Assembly: GCF_001713375.1 (NCBI RefSeq)
Contig: NZ_CP016449.1
Location: 1,364,001 to 1,428,000 of the forward strand
DNA: 64,000 nt
Reading direction: 5' to 3'
DNA from: Hydrogenophaga sp. RAC07
Lineage (GTDB): Bacteria; Pseudomonadota; Gammaproteobacteria; Burkholderiales; Burkholderiaceae_C
Every line of letters begins with the position of its first letter. Position 1 is the stretch's first letter. The notes beneath the pieces are model-generated. The model was not told the DNA's origin and did no database searches. It saw only the letters and a list, made by a program, of their open reading frames with translations. This document shows, piece after piece, positions 1 to 14,265 of the stretch. Position numbers and translations under genes: made by a program.

Positions 1-76
1 CGCGGAAAAGCCAGGCGCAACACCGAGCGTTTTGCCATCGACCGAGGGGTGTCCCTGATCACCGTGGAGACGCTGT

Positions 77-105
<29 letters not shown>
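1..105 (+). CDS. bchB: BchB C-terminus, light-independent protochlorophyllide reductase subunit B (5' part outside window)
   Basis: Frame 1 is open from the first base to a TAA at 103-105 and encodes the last 34 residues of a protein. The tail ([20 protein letters not shown]) matches the conserved end of the ChlB/BchB family, which with BchN forms the NifDK-like catalytic part of dark-operative protochlorophyllide reductase. The reductase partner BchL is encoded just downstream, and bchB-bchH-bchL-bchM is the usual order in purple bacteria. The last 29 bases overlap the likely start of bchH. The call rests on a short C-terminal piece plus gene order. Confidence 0.8.
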
Positions 106-4785
<4,680 letters not shown>

Positions 4786-4799
4786 GCGGAGACGGTGCG

Positions 4800-5513
4800 A
4801 TGAAGACCTCCAACGCCAACTACATCGAGCGCCGCTCGGAGATCGAAAACTATTTCGATCGCACCGCAGCGAAAGCCTGGGAGCGCCTGACTTCCAACGC
4901 ACCGGTGGGCCGCATCCGCGCCTCGGTGCGCGCCGGGCGCGACGAGATGCGCAACACGCTGCTGGGCTGGTTGCCGCAGGACATGCGCGGCCTGCGCCTG
5001 CTCGACGCCGGTTGCGGCACCGGTGCGCTGGCGCTGGAGGCCATGCAGCGCGGTGCCGAGGTGGTGGCCATCGACCTCTCGCCCACGCTGGTGCAGCTGG
5101 GCCGCGAACGCAACGCCACCCTCACACCCAACGGGCGCGGCGGCAGCATCACCTACCTCTCGGGCGACATGCTCGACGACGCGCTGGGTGAGTTCGACCA
5201 CGTGGTGGCCATGGACTCGGTGATCCACTACGACACGCCCGACATTGCCAACGCCATTCAGCGACTGGCCGGGCGCACGCGCGGCAGCGTGCTCTTCACC
5301 ATTGCGCCCAGCAGCCCGCTGCTGAGCGTGGCCCACGCCATGGGCCGCTTCTTCCCCCGCAGCGACCGCTCGCCCGCGCTCACCCCGGTCTCGCAGGCCC
5401 GCCTGCGCGCATTGCTGTTGCAGGGCCTGGGCGGCAGCGGCTGGACCGAGGGCCGCACCCAACGTGTCTCGGGCGGCTTCTACACCTCACAAGCCTGGGA
5501 GTGGACGCGGTGA
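4800..5513 (+). CDS. bchM: Magnesium protoporphyrin IX methyltransferase
   Basis: BchM transfers a methyl group from S-adenosylmethionine to the C13 propionate of Mg-protoporphyrin IX, giving the monomethyl ester used by AcsF. The 237-residue product has a class I methyltransferase fold with the SAM motif LLDAGCGTGALALEA at about residues 65-80 and the acidic motif VVAIDLS after it. The family's N-terminal segment (NYFDRTAAKAWERL) is present. The start at 4800 follows bchL by 14 bases with GCGGAGA as ribosome site. The last codons overlap the lhaA start (GTGA). Length and order fit BchM of purple bacteria. Confidence 0.95.
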   Translation: MKTSNANYIERRSEIENYFDRTAAKAWERLTSNAPVGRIRASVRAGRDEMRNTLLGWLPQDMRGLRLLDAGCGTGALALEAMQRGAEVVAIDLSPTLVQLGRERNATLTPNGRGGSITYLSGDMLDDALGEFDHVVAMDSVIHYDTPDIANAIQRLAGRTRGSVLFTIAPSSPLLSVAHAMGRFFPRSDRSPALTPVSQARLRALLLQGLGGSGWTEGRTQRVSGGFYTSQAWEWTR

Positions 5514-6934
5514 ACCTGAACCGGATGCTCTCCCCCGCCTGGGCGATGAACATCACCCGGCGGTACGCACCGTTCGCGGACGCGGCCTCCAGCGACCTGC
5601 CGCTGGGGCGCCTGCTGCGCCTGTCCATGTTCCAGCTCTCCATCGGCATCACCATCGCGCTGCTGGTGGGCACGCTCAACCGCGTGATGATCGTGGAGCT
5701 GGCCGTGCCCGCCTGGTGGGTGGCGCTCTCGGTGGCGCTGCCGCTGGTGTTTGCACCGCTGCGCGCACTCATCGGCTACCGCAGCGACACGCATCCGTCT
5801 GCGCTGGGCTTGAAGCGCATGCCCTACATGTGGATCGGCACGCTGCTCATGTTCGGCGGGCTGGCCATCATGCCGTTTGCGCTGTTGCTGCTGACCGTGA
5901 ACGATGCCGGCGTGTGGGCCGGGCGCATCGGCGCGGCACTCGCTTTTCTGCTGGTGGGCGCGGGCATGCAGATCACGCAGACCGCCGGCATGGCGCTGGC
6001 CAGCGATCTGTCTCCCGAAGACAAGCGCCCGCGCGTGGTGGCCTTGCTCTACAGCACGCTGCTGGTCGGCATGATCCTGGGCAGCGCGCTGCTGGGTCTT
6101 GTGCTGATCGATTTCACGCCCACCCGCCTGGTGCAGGTGGTGCAGGGCGCTGCGGTGCTGGTGGCCTTTCTCAACATCACCTCGCTGTGGAAACAGGAGC
6201 CGCGCCAGGCCCGCCGCGGAGCGCGCGAGGCCCATGGTTTTTCGCGCAGCTGGGCCCGCCTGATGGCGATCCCCAGGATCAAACGGTTTCTTTGGACCGT
6301 GGGTCTGGGCACCGTGGCTTTCAACATGCAGGACATCATCCTGGAGCCCTACGGCGGCCAGGTGCTCGGCCTCAACGTGAGCCTCACGAGTTCGCTCACC
6401 GCCATGAGCGCCGGCGGTGCCTTGCTGGCCTTTGTGCTGTCGGCGCGCTTCATGGCGCGCGGGCTGGACACCATCCGCCTGGCGGCCATCGGTGCCTTGC
6501 TCGGCCTGCCGGCGTTTGCCTGCGTGATCTTCTCGGCGCCACTGAACTCGGCCTTGTTGTTCCAGGTGGGCGCAGCGCTCATCGGTTTCTCGGGCGGCCT
6601 GTTCTCGGTGAGCATGTTGCTCACCGCCATGGACCTGCCCGAGCGCGAACTCACCGGCCTGGTGCTGGGCGCCTGGGGGGCGGTGCAGGCCACGGCGGCC
6701 GGTTTGTCCATGGCCTTCGGCGGTGTGCTGCGCGACGTGGTGGGCAGCCTGGCCACCCATGGCTGGCTGGGCGAAGCGCTCAATTCTCCGGTCACGGGCT
6801 ACAGCTTCGTGTTCCACCTCGAAATCTATCTGCTCTTCGCGGTGCTCATCGCGCTGGGCCCCCTGGTGCGCCGCTCCAAAGCGGCCGCCGAGCCCAACCC
6901 CCATCCGATTGGCCTGGCCGAATTGCCGGGTTGA
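5510..6934 (+). CDS. lhaA: LhaA/PucC-family light-harvesting complex assembly protein
   Basis: This is a 12-helix membrane protein of the BCD (bacteriochlorophyll delivery) branch of the major facilitator superfamily. LhaA helps assemble the core antenna LH1 around the reaction centre, probably by handing over bacteriochlorophyll. The family segments LRALIGYRSDTHPSALGLKR and GALLAFVLSARFMARGLD are visible, and the gene sits between bchM and puhA as in other purple bacteria. I chose the GTG at 5510, which overlaps the bchM TGA and has GGGAG eight bases upstream; an in-frame GTG at 5501 has no ribosome site. LhaA and PucC are close paralogues, but position favours LhaA. Confidence 0.9.
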   Translation: MNLNRMLSPAWAMNITRRYAPFADAASSDLPLGRLLRLSMFQLSIGITIALLVGTLNRVMIVELAVPAWWVALSVALPLVFAPLRALIGYRSDTHPSALGLKRMPYMWIGTLLMFGGLAIMPFALLLLTVNDAGVWAGRIGAALAFLLVGAGMQITQTAGMALASDLSPEDKRPRVVALLYSTLLVGMILGSALLGLVLIDFTPTRLVQVVQGAAVLVAFLNITSLWKQEPRQARRGAREAHGFSRSWARLMAIPRIKRFLWTVGLGTVAFNMQDIILEPYGGQVLGLNVSLTSSLTAMSAGGALLAFVLSARFMARGLDTIRLAAIGALLGLPAFACVIFSAPLNSALLFQVGAALIGFSGGLFSVSMLLTAMDLPERELTGLVLGAWGAVQATAAGLSMAFGGVLRDVVGSLATHGWLGEALNSPVTGYSFVFHLEIYLLFAVLIALGPLVRRSKAAAEPNPHPIGLAELPG

Positions 6935-6998
6935 AACAGCGTTGAACCAGAGTCACCGAGCGAGTCACCGAGCCAGCCCTCATTGAAGGAGAACCACC

Positions 6999-7757
6999 AT
7001 GGATACAGGCGCAATCACCCAGTACGTCGACGTTGCACAACTCGTGCTCTACGCGTTCTGGATTTTCTTCTTCGGATTGATCTACTACCTCCAGCGTGAG
7101 AGCCACCGCGAGGGCTACCCGATGGACCCCGGCCGTGAAAACGGCCCCGTGACGCCGGGCTGGCCGACCGCCCAGCCCAAGAGCTACGAACTCGAAGACG
7201 GCCGCACCTTCTTCGCACCCGACCCGAACCGCGCCGACGGCGCCTACTCGGCCACGCCGACGCACCGCTGGGCCGGCTCGCCGCTCGATCCGGTGGGCGA
7301 TCCGCTGCTGGCCGGCGTGGGCCCGGGTGCCTGGGCGGCGCGCGCCGACCATCCCGACATGACGCTCGAAGGTGAAGCCAAGATCGTGCCGCTGCGCGCT
7401 GCCGCCGGCCACGGTGTGGCCCGCCAGGACACCGATCCGCGCGGCCTGCCGGTGTATGGCGCCGACAAGGAAATCGCCGGTGTGGTGCGCGACATGTGGG
7501 TCGACAAGTCCGAAATGATGTTCCGCTACATCGAGGTCGATCTCAAGAGCGGTGGCTCGGTGCTGCTGCCGGTGAACTTCTCGCGCATCCGCAAGGACGG
7601 CGTGAGCGTGCATGCGATCCTGGCGGAGCAGTTCACCAACGTGCCCAAGACCCGCAACCCCGAGCAGGTGACGCTGCTGGAAGAGGAAAAGATCATGGCG
7701 TACTACGGCGCCGGTCTGCTCTACGCCACGCCCCAGCGCATGGAGCCGATGCTGTGA
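6999..7757 (+). CDS. puhA: Photosynthetic reaction centre subunit H
   Basis: The H subunit caps the cytoplasmic face of the L-M reaction centre, is anchored by one transmembrane helix and shapes the proton path to the secondary quinone. The 252-residue product has the single N-terminal helix (VLYAFWIFFFGLIYYLQR, about residues 14-31), then the family sequence REGYPMD, and a PRC-barrel domain with EIAGVVRDMWVDKSE and LLPVNFSRI. GAAGGAG lies upstream of the ATG. A 64-base gap separates it from lhaA, which may hold its own promoter; the stop overlaps puhB by GTGA. Confidence 0.97.
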   Translation: MDTGAITQYVDVAQLVLYAFWIFFFGLIYYLQRESHREGYPMDPGRENGPVTPGWPTAQPKSYELEDGRTFFAPDPNRADGAYSATPTHRWAGSPLDPVGDPLLAGVGPGAWAARADHPDMTLEGEAKIVPLRAAAGHGVARQDTDPRGLPVYGADKEIAGVVRDMWVDKSEMMFRYIEVDLKSGGSVLLPVNFSRIRKDGVSVHAILAEQFTNVPKTRNPEQVTLLEEEKIMAYYGAGLLYATPQRMEPML

Positions 7758-8425
7758 ACGCGCACCACGAACACGAATTCGAAGCCGCGCCCGGCCTGCC
7801 CGAGCCGCTGCCGCAGGGCGAACGCCTGCTCTGGCAGGGCAGCCCCGACTGGCGCACCCTGGCCATCCACGCTTTCCACGTGCGCAAGCTGGCCATCTAT
7901 TTCGCGGGCATGTTGTGCCTGCAGTGGCTCTATCTGCTGGGCGAGCCTGGCGGCTCGGTGCTGATGCCGCTGCTCACCAGCGCCGTGCTGGCCACGGTGG
8001 CGCTGGGCCTGCTCGCACTCACGGCCTGGTTCTCCGCGCGCACCACCGTCTACACGCTGACCGACCGCCGCATCCTCATGCGCATCGGCATCGTGCTCAC
8101 GCTCACCTTCAACCTGCCGCTGCGCAAGCTGGCCGCCGCCGCCATCCGCCCGCAAGCCAGGGGCCACGGGGACATCGCGCTCACGCTCACCGGTGATGAC
8201 CGCATTGCGTATCTGAACCTCTGGCCCCACGCACGGCCCTGGCTGCTCAAGCAGCCGCAGCCCAGCCTGCGCTGCGTGCCCGATGCCCGCCAGCTCGGTG
8301 AGCTGGTGCTGCAGGCCTGGACCGCGCAGAACACCGACACGCTGGCCGTTCTGGGCACCCAGGAGCAGACGCCTGCGCCTGTGCGCCAGCCCCGCGAGCG
8401 CGAGATTGCTGCCGCCACCGCCTGA
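7754..8425 (+). CDS. puhB: PuhB, photosynthetic complex assembly protein
   Basis: PuhB is a membrane protein that assists reaction-centre assembly and binds or stabilises the H subunit. The 223-residue product starts with the family's LPEPLPQGERLLWQGSPDWR segment, has two to three hydrophobic helices at about residues 50-95, and a PH-like region (YTLTDRRILMRIG) after them. The start is the GTG that overlaps the puhA TGA. The tail beyond residue 200 is low complexity and poorly conserved. Position directly after puhA supports the call. Confidence 0.92.
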   Translation: MNAHHEHEFEAAPGLPEPLPQGERLLWQGSPDWRTLAIHAFHVRKLAIYFAGMLCLQWLYLLGEPGGSVLMPLLTSAVLATVALGLLALTAWFSARTTVYTLTDRRILMRIGIVLTLTFNLPLRKLAAAAIRPQARGHGDIALTLTGDDRIAYLNLWPHARPWLLKQPQPSLRCVPDARQLGELVLQAWTAQNTDTLAVLGTQEQTPAPVRQPREREIAAATA

Positions 8426-8445
8426 CCGATTTCCGGAGAGCCCCC

Positions 8446-8904
8446 ATGAACACGCACCACCCCTCTCCCCTGGGCACCGACACCCCCTGGCCGATCTGGG
8501 CACTGGGCATCTTTCTGCTGGTGGTGCTGGCCGGCGTGACGCTGCAGATGAAGGTGTATGGCGCGGCCCCACCCGAGGCCCACGAGGCGGTGCAGTGGGA
8601 GCGCCAGCTGTCCTTCGTGGGCCAGTCCAACGGCGACATCGCGGTGCTGGATGCGGGCACGAAGCAGGAAGTGGCGCGCTTCCAGGGTGAGCAGGGCTTT
8701 CTGCGTGGCAGCCTGCGCGCGCTCAACCGCGAGCGCAAGCGCAGCGGCATGAGCCCCGACCTGCCGTTCCAGCTGACCGGCCATGTGGACGGCCGCATCA
8801 CGCTGCTGGACACCGCCACCGGCCAGCGCCTGAGCCTGGAGTCTTTCGGCCCCACCAACTCTGCGGTGTTCTCGCAGCTGCAGTGGGCCAGGCCCGCTTC
8901 TTGA
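8446..8904 (+). CDS. puhC: PuhC, photosynthetic complex assembly protein
   Basis: PuhC is a small single-helix protein needed for normal amounts of the LH1-reaction-centre core complex in purple bacteria. The 152-residue product has one helix near the N-terminus ([20 protein letters not shown]) and a periplasmic domain with the repeated pattern [14 protein letters not shown] and [15 protein letters not shown], which is typical of the family. A ribosome site (CCGGAGAG) precedes the ATG. It lies 20 bases after puhB and 25 before acsF, in the canonical puhABC order. Confidence 0.9.
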   Translation: MNTHHPSPLGTDTPWPIWALGIFLLVVLAGVTLQMKVYGAAPPEAHEAVQWERQLSFVGQSNGDIAVLDAGTKQEVARFQGEQGFLRGSLRALNRERKRSGMSPDLPFQLTGHVDGRITLLDTATGQRLSLESFGPTNSAVFSQLQWARPAS

Positions 8905-8929
8905 AGCCCAACAACACCAGGAGACAACG

Positions 8930-10045
8930 ATGAACACCCAGACCGCCAGTCCCGAGATCGATCACGTTGCCCTGTTGATGGACACGGTGGAGAGTGCCGA
9001 AGACGCCAACGCCAAGGCGGTGAAGAGCACCGTGCTCGCGCCGCGCTTCTACACCACCGACTTCAAGGCCATGGATGCGCTCGACATCTCCAGCGTGCGA
9101 GCCGACTGGGACGTGATGATGAAGGAGTACGAGGGCGACAACAACCACGATCACTTCCAGCGCGACGCCGCGTTTGCCGAAGAAGTGCGCACCCTGATGC
9201 CGCAACTCTCGCCAGAGATGCGCCAGGAGTTTCTGGACTTCCTCATCAGTTCGCTCACCTCGGAATTCTCGGGTTGCATCCTCTACAACGAGATCCGCAA
9301 GAACGTCAGCAACCCCGACATCAAACAGCTGATGACCTACATGGCGCGCGACGAATCGCGCCATGCCGGCTTCATCAACCAGTCGCTCAAGGACTTCAAC
9401 CTCGGCATCGACCTGGGCAGCTTGAAGCGCAACAAGGCCTACACCTACTTCAAGCCCAAGTACATCTTCTACGCCACCTACCTGAGCGAGAAGATCGGCT
9501 ACGCGCGCTACATCACCATCTTCCGCCAGCTCGAACGCCACCCCGACAAGCGTTTCCACCCCATCTTTCGCTGGTTCGAACGCTGGTGCAACGACGAGTT
9601 TCGCCACGGCGAATCCTTCGCGCTGATCATGCGCTCGCAGCCCGGGCTGCTGCGCGGCGCCAACAAGCTCTGGATCCGGTTTTTCATCCTCGCGGTGTAC
9701 GCCACCATGTACGTGCGCGACCACACGCGTCCGCTGCTGCACGAGGCCATGGGCCTGGAGTCCAGCAGCTACGACTTTGAAGTGTTCCGCATCACCAACG
9801 ACATCTGCCGCCAGGTGTTCCCGGTGGAGGTCGACATCGACCACCCGGCCTTCCGCAGCGGCCTGGAGCGCCTGCTCAAGATCTCGCTGGTGGCCGATCG
9901 CGCCAAACAGCGCGGCGGGCTGCGGGGCAAGCTGCAGGCGGCCAGCTGCGCCGTGCAGGCCGCGTTCACCTTCGGCCATCTTTATTTGCTGCCGGTGAAA
10001 AAGCAGGAGCTGCCGCAGACCATTCGCATGGAACCGGTCTGGTGA
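8930..10045 (+). CDS. acsF: Mg-protoporphyrin IX monomethyl ester oxidative cyclase (aerobic)
   Basis: AcsF is the di-iron, oxygen-dependent cyclase that forms the fifth (isocyclic) ring of bacteriochlorophyll, turning the product of BchM into protochlorophyllide. The 371-residue product carries the ferritin-like iron ligand motifs E-x-x-[10 protein letters not shown] near residue 142 and DEFRHGESF near residue 223, with the family segment [18 protein letters not shown] between them. The ribosome site CAGGAGA precedes the ATG. Having AcsF means pigment can be made with oxygen present; the anaerobic alternative BchE is not in this window. Confidence 0.97.
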   Translation: MNTQTASPEIDHVALLMDTVESAEDANAKAVKSTVLAPRFYTTDFKAMDALDISSVRADWDVMMKEYEGDNNHDHFQRDAAFAEEVRTLMPQLSPEMRQEFLDFLISSLTSEFSGCILYNEIRKNVSNPDIKQLMTYMARDESRHAGFINQSLKDFNLGIDLGSLKRNKAYTYFKPKYIFYATYLSEKIGYARYITIFRQLERHPDKRFHPIFRWFERWCNDEFRHGESFALIMRSQPGLLRGANKLWIRFFILAVYATMYVRDHTRPLLHEAMGLESSSYDFEVFRITNDICRQVFPVEVDIDHPAFRSGLERLLKISLVADRAKQRGGLRGKLQAASCAVQAAFTFGHLYLLPVKKQELPQTIRMEPVW

Positions 10046-10064
10046 ATCAGACCGGCTGCCACCC

Positions 10065-10853
10065 ATGACCGATCTCTCCAGCTCCGTGGCAGCGCCAGCG
10101 CTGTTTGCGTTGCTGTGCTGGTGGTTCGGCACGGGTGCCATCCTGTGGCTGGTGCGCAGGGCGCCCACCACCTTCCCCTGGACGCTGGGTGTCTTGAGCC
10201 TGCTGCTGCTCGGCAGCCTGTGGACCACCCAGCTCAGCATGCAGGACCACACCGTGGGCAGCGCCTACCTCGCATTTGCCAGCGTGATCGTGATGTGGAG
10301 CTGGCACGAGATGGCCTTTCTCACCGGCTGGCTCACCGGCCCGCGCCGCGTGCCGCTGCAAGCCGGGGCCCGCGGCTGGACGCGTTTCACGCAGTCGGTG
10401 CGGGCGGTCATCTGGCACGAGCTGGCCTTGCTGGCGAACTTCGGCGTGTTGCTGTGGATGCAGCAGAGCCAGGCCGGGCATGTGGCGATCTGCACCTTTG
10501 CCTTGCTCTGGTGCATGCGCTTCTCGGCCAAGATGAACCTGTTTCTGGGGGTTCCCGAGACCGGCGAGCAGTACCTGCCCAGCCACCTGTTGTACCTGGC
10601 GAGCTACTTCAAGCGCGGGCCGCTCACGCTGTTCTATTACCTCACGGTGGGCCTCTCGTGCGCCCTGTGGGCCTGGATGGTGTGGCAGGTGTCCAGCGGC
10701 ACGGCAACGGTGACCACCGGCTGGGTCCTGCTGGCGGCCTTGCTGGGCCTGGCCATCGTGGAACACGTGATCATGGCGTTTCCCACGCCCATGCAGAAAC
10801 TCTGGGGCTGGGCCATGTCGCGCAGCCCGGTGATCAAACCGGAAAAAGCATGA
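10065..10853 (+). CDS. puhE: PuhE, photosynthetic complex assembly protein (DUF3623 family)
   Basis: The 262-residue product is an integral membrane protein with about seven hydrophobic segments and matches PuhE of puh operons, which affects pigment synthesis and reaction-centre assembly; its exact activity is not known. Family-like sequence includes MWSWHEMAFLTGWLTGPRR and KMNLFLGVPETGEQYLPSHL. It follows acsF by 19 bases, and its TGA overlaps the ATG of crtI. In many purple bacteria acsF and puhE are neighbours, which supports the assignment. Confidence 0.88.
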   Translation: MTDLSSSVAAPALFALLCWWFGTGAILWLVRRAPTTFPWTLGVLSLLLLGSLWTTQLSMQDHTVGSAYLAFASVIVMWSWHEMAFLTGWLTGPRRVPLQAGARGWTRFTQSVRAVIWHELALLANFGVLLWMQQSQAGHVAICTFALLWCMRFSAKMNLFLGVPETGEQYLPSHLLYLASYFKRGPLTLFYYLTVGLSCALWAWMVWQVSSGTATVTTGWVLLAALLGLAIVEHVIMAFPTPMQKLWGWAMSRSPVIKPEKA

Positions 10854-12439
10854 ACGCCTTTCGCACGCCCGAAGACCTGTGGGACCTGCCGCCTTCGTCC
10901 CGCGCCATGAACACCCGGTCCTCCGACGCTCCCCACGCGGTCATCGTCGGCAGCGGCTTTGGTGGCCTGGCCTCGGCCGTGCGCCTGGCCGCCAAAGGCT
11001 GGCGCGTGACCGTGCTGGAGAAGCTCGACGCGCCCGGTGGCCGCGCCTATGTGCACCGCCAGAACGGACACACGTTCGACGCCGGTCCGACCATCATCAC
11101 CGTGCCGTTTTTGTTCGAAGAACTGTGGGCGCTGGCCGGGCGCAAGCTGTCCGACGACATCGAGCTGCGGGCCCTCGATCCGTTCTACCGCATCCGCTTC
11201 GACGACGGCGACGAGTTCAACTACAGCGGCGACCCTGACAAGATGCGCGCCGAAGTTCGCCGCATCAGCCCCGGCGACGCTGCGGGCTACGAGCGCTTCA
11301 TGGCCGAGGCCGACCACTGTTACCGCCTGGGCTTCGAGGCGCTGGGTGACAAGGCATTCGACACCGTGGGCGACCTGATCAAGGCCAGCCCGGCCATCTT
11401 CAAGATGCGCGGCTGGCGCAGCCTGCACGCCATGGTGGCGGCGCACCTCAAGCACCCCAAGCTGCGCATGGCCATGAGCCTGCAGAGCCTGCTGATCGGT
11501 GGCAACCCGTTTTCGGTGACCTGCATCTACAGCCTCATCAACGCCCTGGAGCGCAAGTACGGTGTGCACTGGGCCGTGGGCGGCACAGGCAAGCTCGTGC
11601 AAGGGCTGGTGAGTTTGCTGGAGGGGCAGGGCGGTGTGTTGCGCTGCAACGCCGAAGTGAAACGCATCGAGGTGGACCAGGGCGTGGTCACCGGCGTGAC
11701 GCTGGCCAGTGGTGAGCGCATCAGCGCCGACATCGTGGTGTCGAACGCCGACACCGCCTGGACCTACCGCAACCTGATCGAGGCCAGACACCGACGCCAC
11801 TGGACCGACCGCAAGGTGGAGAACGGGCGCTACTCCATGAGCCTCTTCGTCTGGTACTTCGGCACCAGCCGACAGTACACAGACGTTCCGCACCACATGA
11901 TGCTGCTCGGCCCGCGCTACAAGGAGCTGCTGAAAGACATCTTCAGCCGCCACAAGCTGGCCAAGGACTTCAGCCTCTACCTGCACCGACCCACGGCAAG
12001 CGACGCGTCCATGGCGCCCGCCGGGCACGACACGTTTTATGCACTGGCCCCGGTGCCGCACCTGGACAGCGGCACCGACTGGTCACGGCAGGCCGAATCG
12101 TTCCGCCAGGCCATCGCCGAGGTGCTGGACCGCACCGTGCTGCCGGGCTTCGAGCAGCACGTCACCGCTTCGCTGCTCACCACGCCGCAGGATTTTCACG
12201 ACCGCCTGCTGTCCTTCAAGGGAGCGGCCTTTGGCCTGGAGCCGCTGCTGCTGCAAAGCGCGTGGTTCCGCCCGCACAACCGAAGCGAAGACGTGGATGG
12301 CCTCTTCATGGTGGGTGCCAGCACCCACCCCGGCGCGGGTGTGCCGGGTGTGCTGATGTCGGCCAAGGCGCTGGACTCGGTGGTTCCTTCTGCAGATACG
12401 TGGCACCAAGCCCATGGCCGCTCACATGCCACACGCTGA
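10850..12439 (+). CDS. crtI: Phytoene desaturase CrtI
   Basis: CrtI is the FAD-dependent desaturase that converts phytoene to neurosporene or lycopene. The 529-residue product has the N-terminal dinucleotide-binding motif VIVGSGFGGLASAVRLAAKG at about residues 28-47 followed by LEKLDAPGGRAY, and the C-terminal carotenoid-desaturase signature GLFMVGASTHPGAGVPGVL. The number of desaturation steps cannot be read from sequence alone. The ATG at 10850 overlaps the puhE stop; an in-frame ATG at 10907 would drop 19 poorly conserved residues and is also possible. The end overlaps crtB by 26 bases. Confidence 0.94.
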   Translation: MNAFRTPEDLWDLPPSSRAMNTRSSDAPHAVIVGSGFGGLASAVRLAAKGWRVTVLEKLDAPGGRAYVHRQNGHTFDAGPTIITVPFLFEELWALAGRKLSDDIELRALDPFYRIRFDDGDEFNYSGDPDKMRAEVRRISPGDAAGYERFMAEADHCYRLGFEALGDKAFDTVGDLIKASPAIFKMRGWRSLHAMVAAHLKHPKLRMAMSLQSLLIGGNPFSVTCIYSLINALERKYGVHWAVGGTGKLVQGLVSLLEGQGGVLRCNAEVKRIEVDQGVVTGVTLASGERISADIVVSNADTAWTYRNLIEARHRRHWTDRKVENGRYSMSLFVWYFGTSRQYTDVPHHMMLLGPRYKELLKDIFSRHKLAKDFSLYLHRPTASDASMAPAGHDTFYALAPVPHLDSGTDWSRQAESFRQAIAEVLDRTVLPGFEQHVTASLLTTPQDFHDRLLSFKGAAFGLEPLLLQSAWFRPHNRSEDVDGLFMVGASTHPGAGVPGVLMSAKALDSVVPSADTWHQAHGRSHATR

Positions 12440-13520
12440 CACATCGGCGCCGCGCGCCTCGGTCGACCTGGACGCCTGCGTGGCGCTCATGCGCACCGGC
12501 TCCAGGACCTTCTTTGCTGCCAGCCGCCTGCTGCCGGTTCGTGTGCGCGCCTCGTCGATCGCGCTCTACGCCTTCTGCCGCGTGGCCGACGACATGGTGG
12601 ACAGCGGCGAGATGGGCATTGATGAAGCCATGCGCGTGCTCTCGCACCGGCTGGACCTCATCTATGCCGGTGACCCGCAGGACTGCGTGGAAGACCGGGC
12701 GCTGTCGGTGGTGGTGCAGCGCCACGAATTGCCGCGCCCGCTGCTCGACGCCTTGCTCGACGGCTTCGCCTGGGACGCGCAGGGCCGGCGCTACGACACG
12801 CTGGAGCAGGTGCACGACTACGGCGCGCGTGTGGCCGGCAGTGTGGGCGCCATGATGTGCTGGATCATGGGCGTGCGCAGCCCGCAGGCGCTGGCGCGGG
12901 CGTGTGAACTCGGCGTGGCCATGCAGCTCACCAACATCGCGCGCGACGTGGGCGAAGACGCGCGCAACGGTCGCTTGTACCTGCCGCGCCAGTGGATGGC
13001 GCAGGCCGGCATCGACACCGAGGCCTGGCTGCTGCAACCTGTGGGAACCCCGGCACTGCAGGGCGTGGTGTCCCGACTGCTCGATGAAGCCGACCGGCTG
13101 TACGAACAGGCCGCTGCCGGCATTGCGCAGTTGCCGCGCGACTGCCGTTCGGCCATCCTGGCCGCGCGTTTGATCTACGCCGAGATCGGCCAGCAGCTGC
13201 GCCGCGACGGTCTGGACCCGTGCGCGCGCCGTGCGGTGGTGCCGGCCTCGCGCAAGCTGGTGCTGTTGGCGTGTGCCTCGGTGCAATCGGGTTGGGTGGG
13301 GCGTTCGGCCGCAGCTGTGCCGCCGCTGGCCGCCATTGCCTACCTGGTGGATCAGTGCCAGACGCTGGAGGACGCCGCGTTTTCCAGCGGCGTGTCCACG
13401 CGCCCGTTCAACCAGCGCATGGCCTGGATGCTGGAGATGTTCGAGCGGGTCGAGGCTCGGCGTCTTGAAGAGCGGGAGACGCACCGGAGTCGCCCGGCAG
13501 CCTCGCAGCTGTCGCACTGA
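12414..13520 (+). CDS. crtB: Phytoene synthase CrtB
   Basis: CrtB joins two geranylgeranyl diphosphates to give phytoene, the first committed carotenoid. The 368-residue product has both Mg-diphosphate motifs of squalene/phytoene synthases: ALYAFCRVADDMVD near residue 60 and the signature LTNIARDVGEDARNGRLYLP near residue 175. The TGSRTFFAASRLLP segment marks the family start. I use the ATG at 12414, inside the crtI end; an ATG at 12426 is equally possible, as neither has a clear ribosome site. It is the last gene of the + strand photosynthesis run. Confidence 0.94.
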   Translation: MAAHMPHADTSAPRASVDLDACVALMRTGSRTFFAASRLLPVRVRASSIALYAFCRVADDMVDSGEMGIDEAMRVLSHRLDLIYAGDPQDCVEDRALSVVVQRHELPRPLLDALLDGFAWDAQGRRYDTLEQVHDYGARVAGSVGAMMCWIMGVRSPQALARACELGVAMQLTNIARDVGEDARNGRLYLPRQWMAQAGIDTEAWLLQPVGTPALQGVVSRLLDEADRLYEQAAAGIAQLPRDCRSAILAARLIYAEIGQQLRRDGLDPCARRAVVPASRKLVLLACASVQSGWVGRSAAAVPPLAAIAYLVDQCQTLEDAAFSSGVSTRPFNQRMAWMLEMFERVEARRLEERETHRSRPAASQLSH

Positions 13521-13534
13521 CCGGGCTGTTCGCC

Positions 13535-14014
13535 TCAGGGCAGTTCGGCGATCAACTCGGCCTTGCGCCGGGCCATGCGGTGGCCGAGTTCTTCCAGATC
13601 GATGTCCGAGGCCTTCACACGCGGAAACAGGCTGGTGTGCAGGTCCGACACATGCTCGTTCACCGTCTGGGCCAGCACCTGGATCGGGCCGTCCACATGC
13701 TCGGCCACCGGTTCCAGACTCTGGATGTGGGCGACCATGGCTTTCATGGCCGCGTGTTCCGGGGTGGCCTGCGGCAGCACCGACTCCACCGCCGGGTAGA
13801 AGATCTCTTCCTTGAGCTGCGCATGCACCACCACCGTGCTGCAGATGCGCTGCACCAGGAAACGCTTGTTGTTCACCGAGCGTGTGTTCTCGAAGGCAGC
13901 GAACATTTGCTGCAGTTCGTTGTGGTCGACCAGCAGCTGCGTGATGGCATTGGCCACCGGACGGCGCGGCTCGACCCGACGGGATTTGCGGCCTCGGGGG
14001 ACGGGCGTGGTCAT
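13535..14014 (-). CDS. Hemerythrin HHE-domain protein
   Basis: The 159-residue product has a four-helix hemerythrin-like pattern with the expected ligands: LVDHNELQQMF, VVHAQLKEEIFYPAVE, EHAAMKAMVAHI and NEHVSDLHTSLFP. Proteins of this type bind a di-iron centre and are linked to oxygen, nitric oxide or iron-stress responses. The first 25 residues are basic and Pro/Arg-rich. The ATG at 14014 is chosen because the conserved domain begins shortly after it; an upstream extension in the same frame reaches 14185 but is unlike the family. The gene runs towards crtB and is divergent from a Crp/Fnr-type regulator. Confidence 0.85.
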   Translation of the reverse strand: MTTPVPRGRKSRRVEPRRPVANAITQLLVDHNELQQMFAAFENTRSVNNKRFLVQRICSTVVVHAQLKEEIFYPAVESVLPQATPEHAAMKAMVAHIQSLEPVAEHVDGPIQVLAQTVNEHVSDLHTSLFPRVKASDIDLEELGHRMARRKAELIAELP

Positions 14015-14265
14015 GGGTGCTTTCTGAAATCCTGATGGCGGCATGGGGGATGCGATGAAGCTGGCCCTCTCACCGTAAGGCCCCGTCGCGCGCAGGTCTG
14101 TGCGTTCTCGAACACTGCTGCATGCGATAACCCTTCGGGCATGTGTGTGAAAACGAACAGACTCCTGTGGGGCACCGCTCTGCAAATAGACTCACGACCA
14201 ACTCAACAACGTGCATCGACCCGCTCTGCACGTCGACCTGGTGGTCTACCCGGACAAGAACAACA

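Noticed and set aside
10115..10849. Upstream part of the long frame that includes crtI
   Set aside because: It is the shadow of puhE in another frame; crtI starts at 10850 where the family sequence begins.
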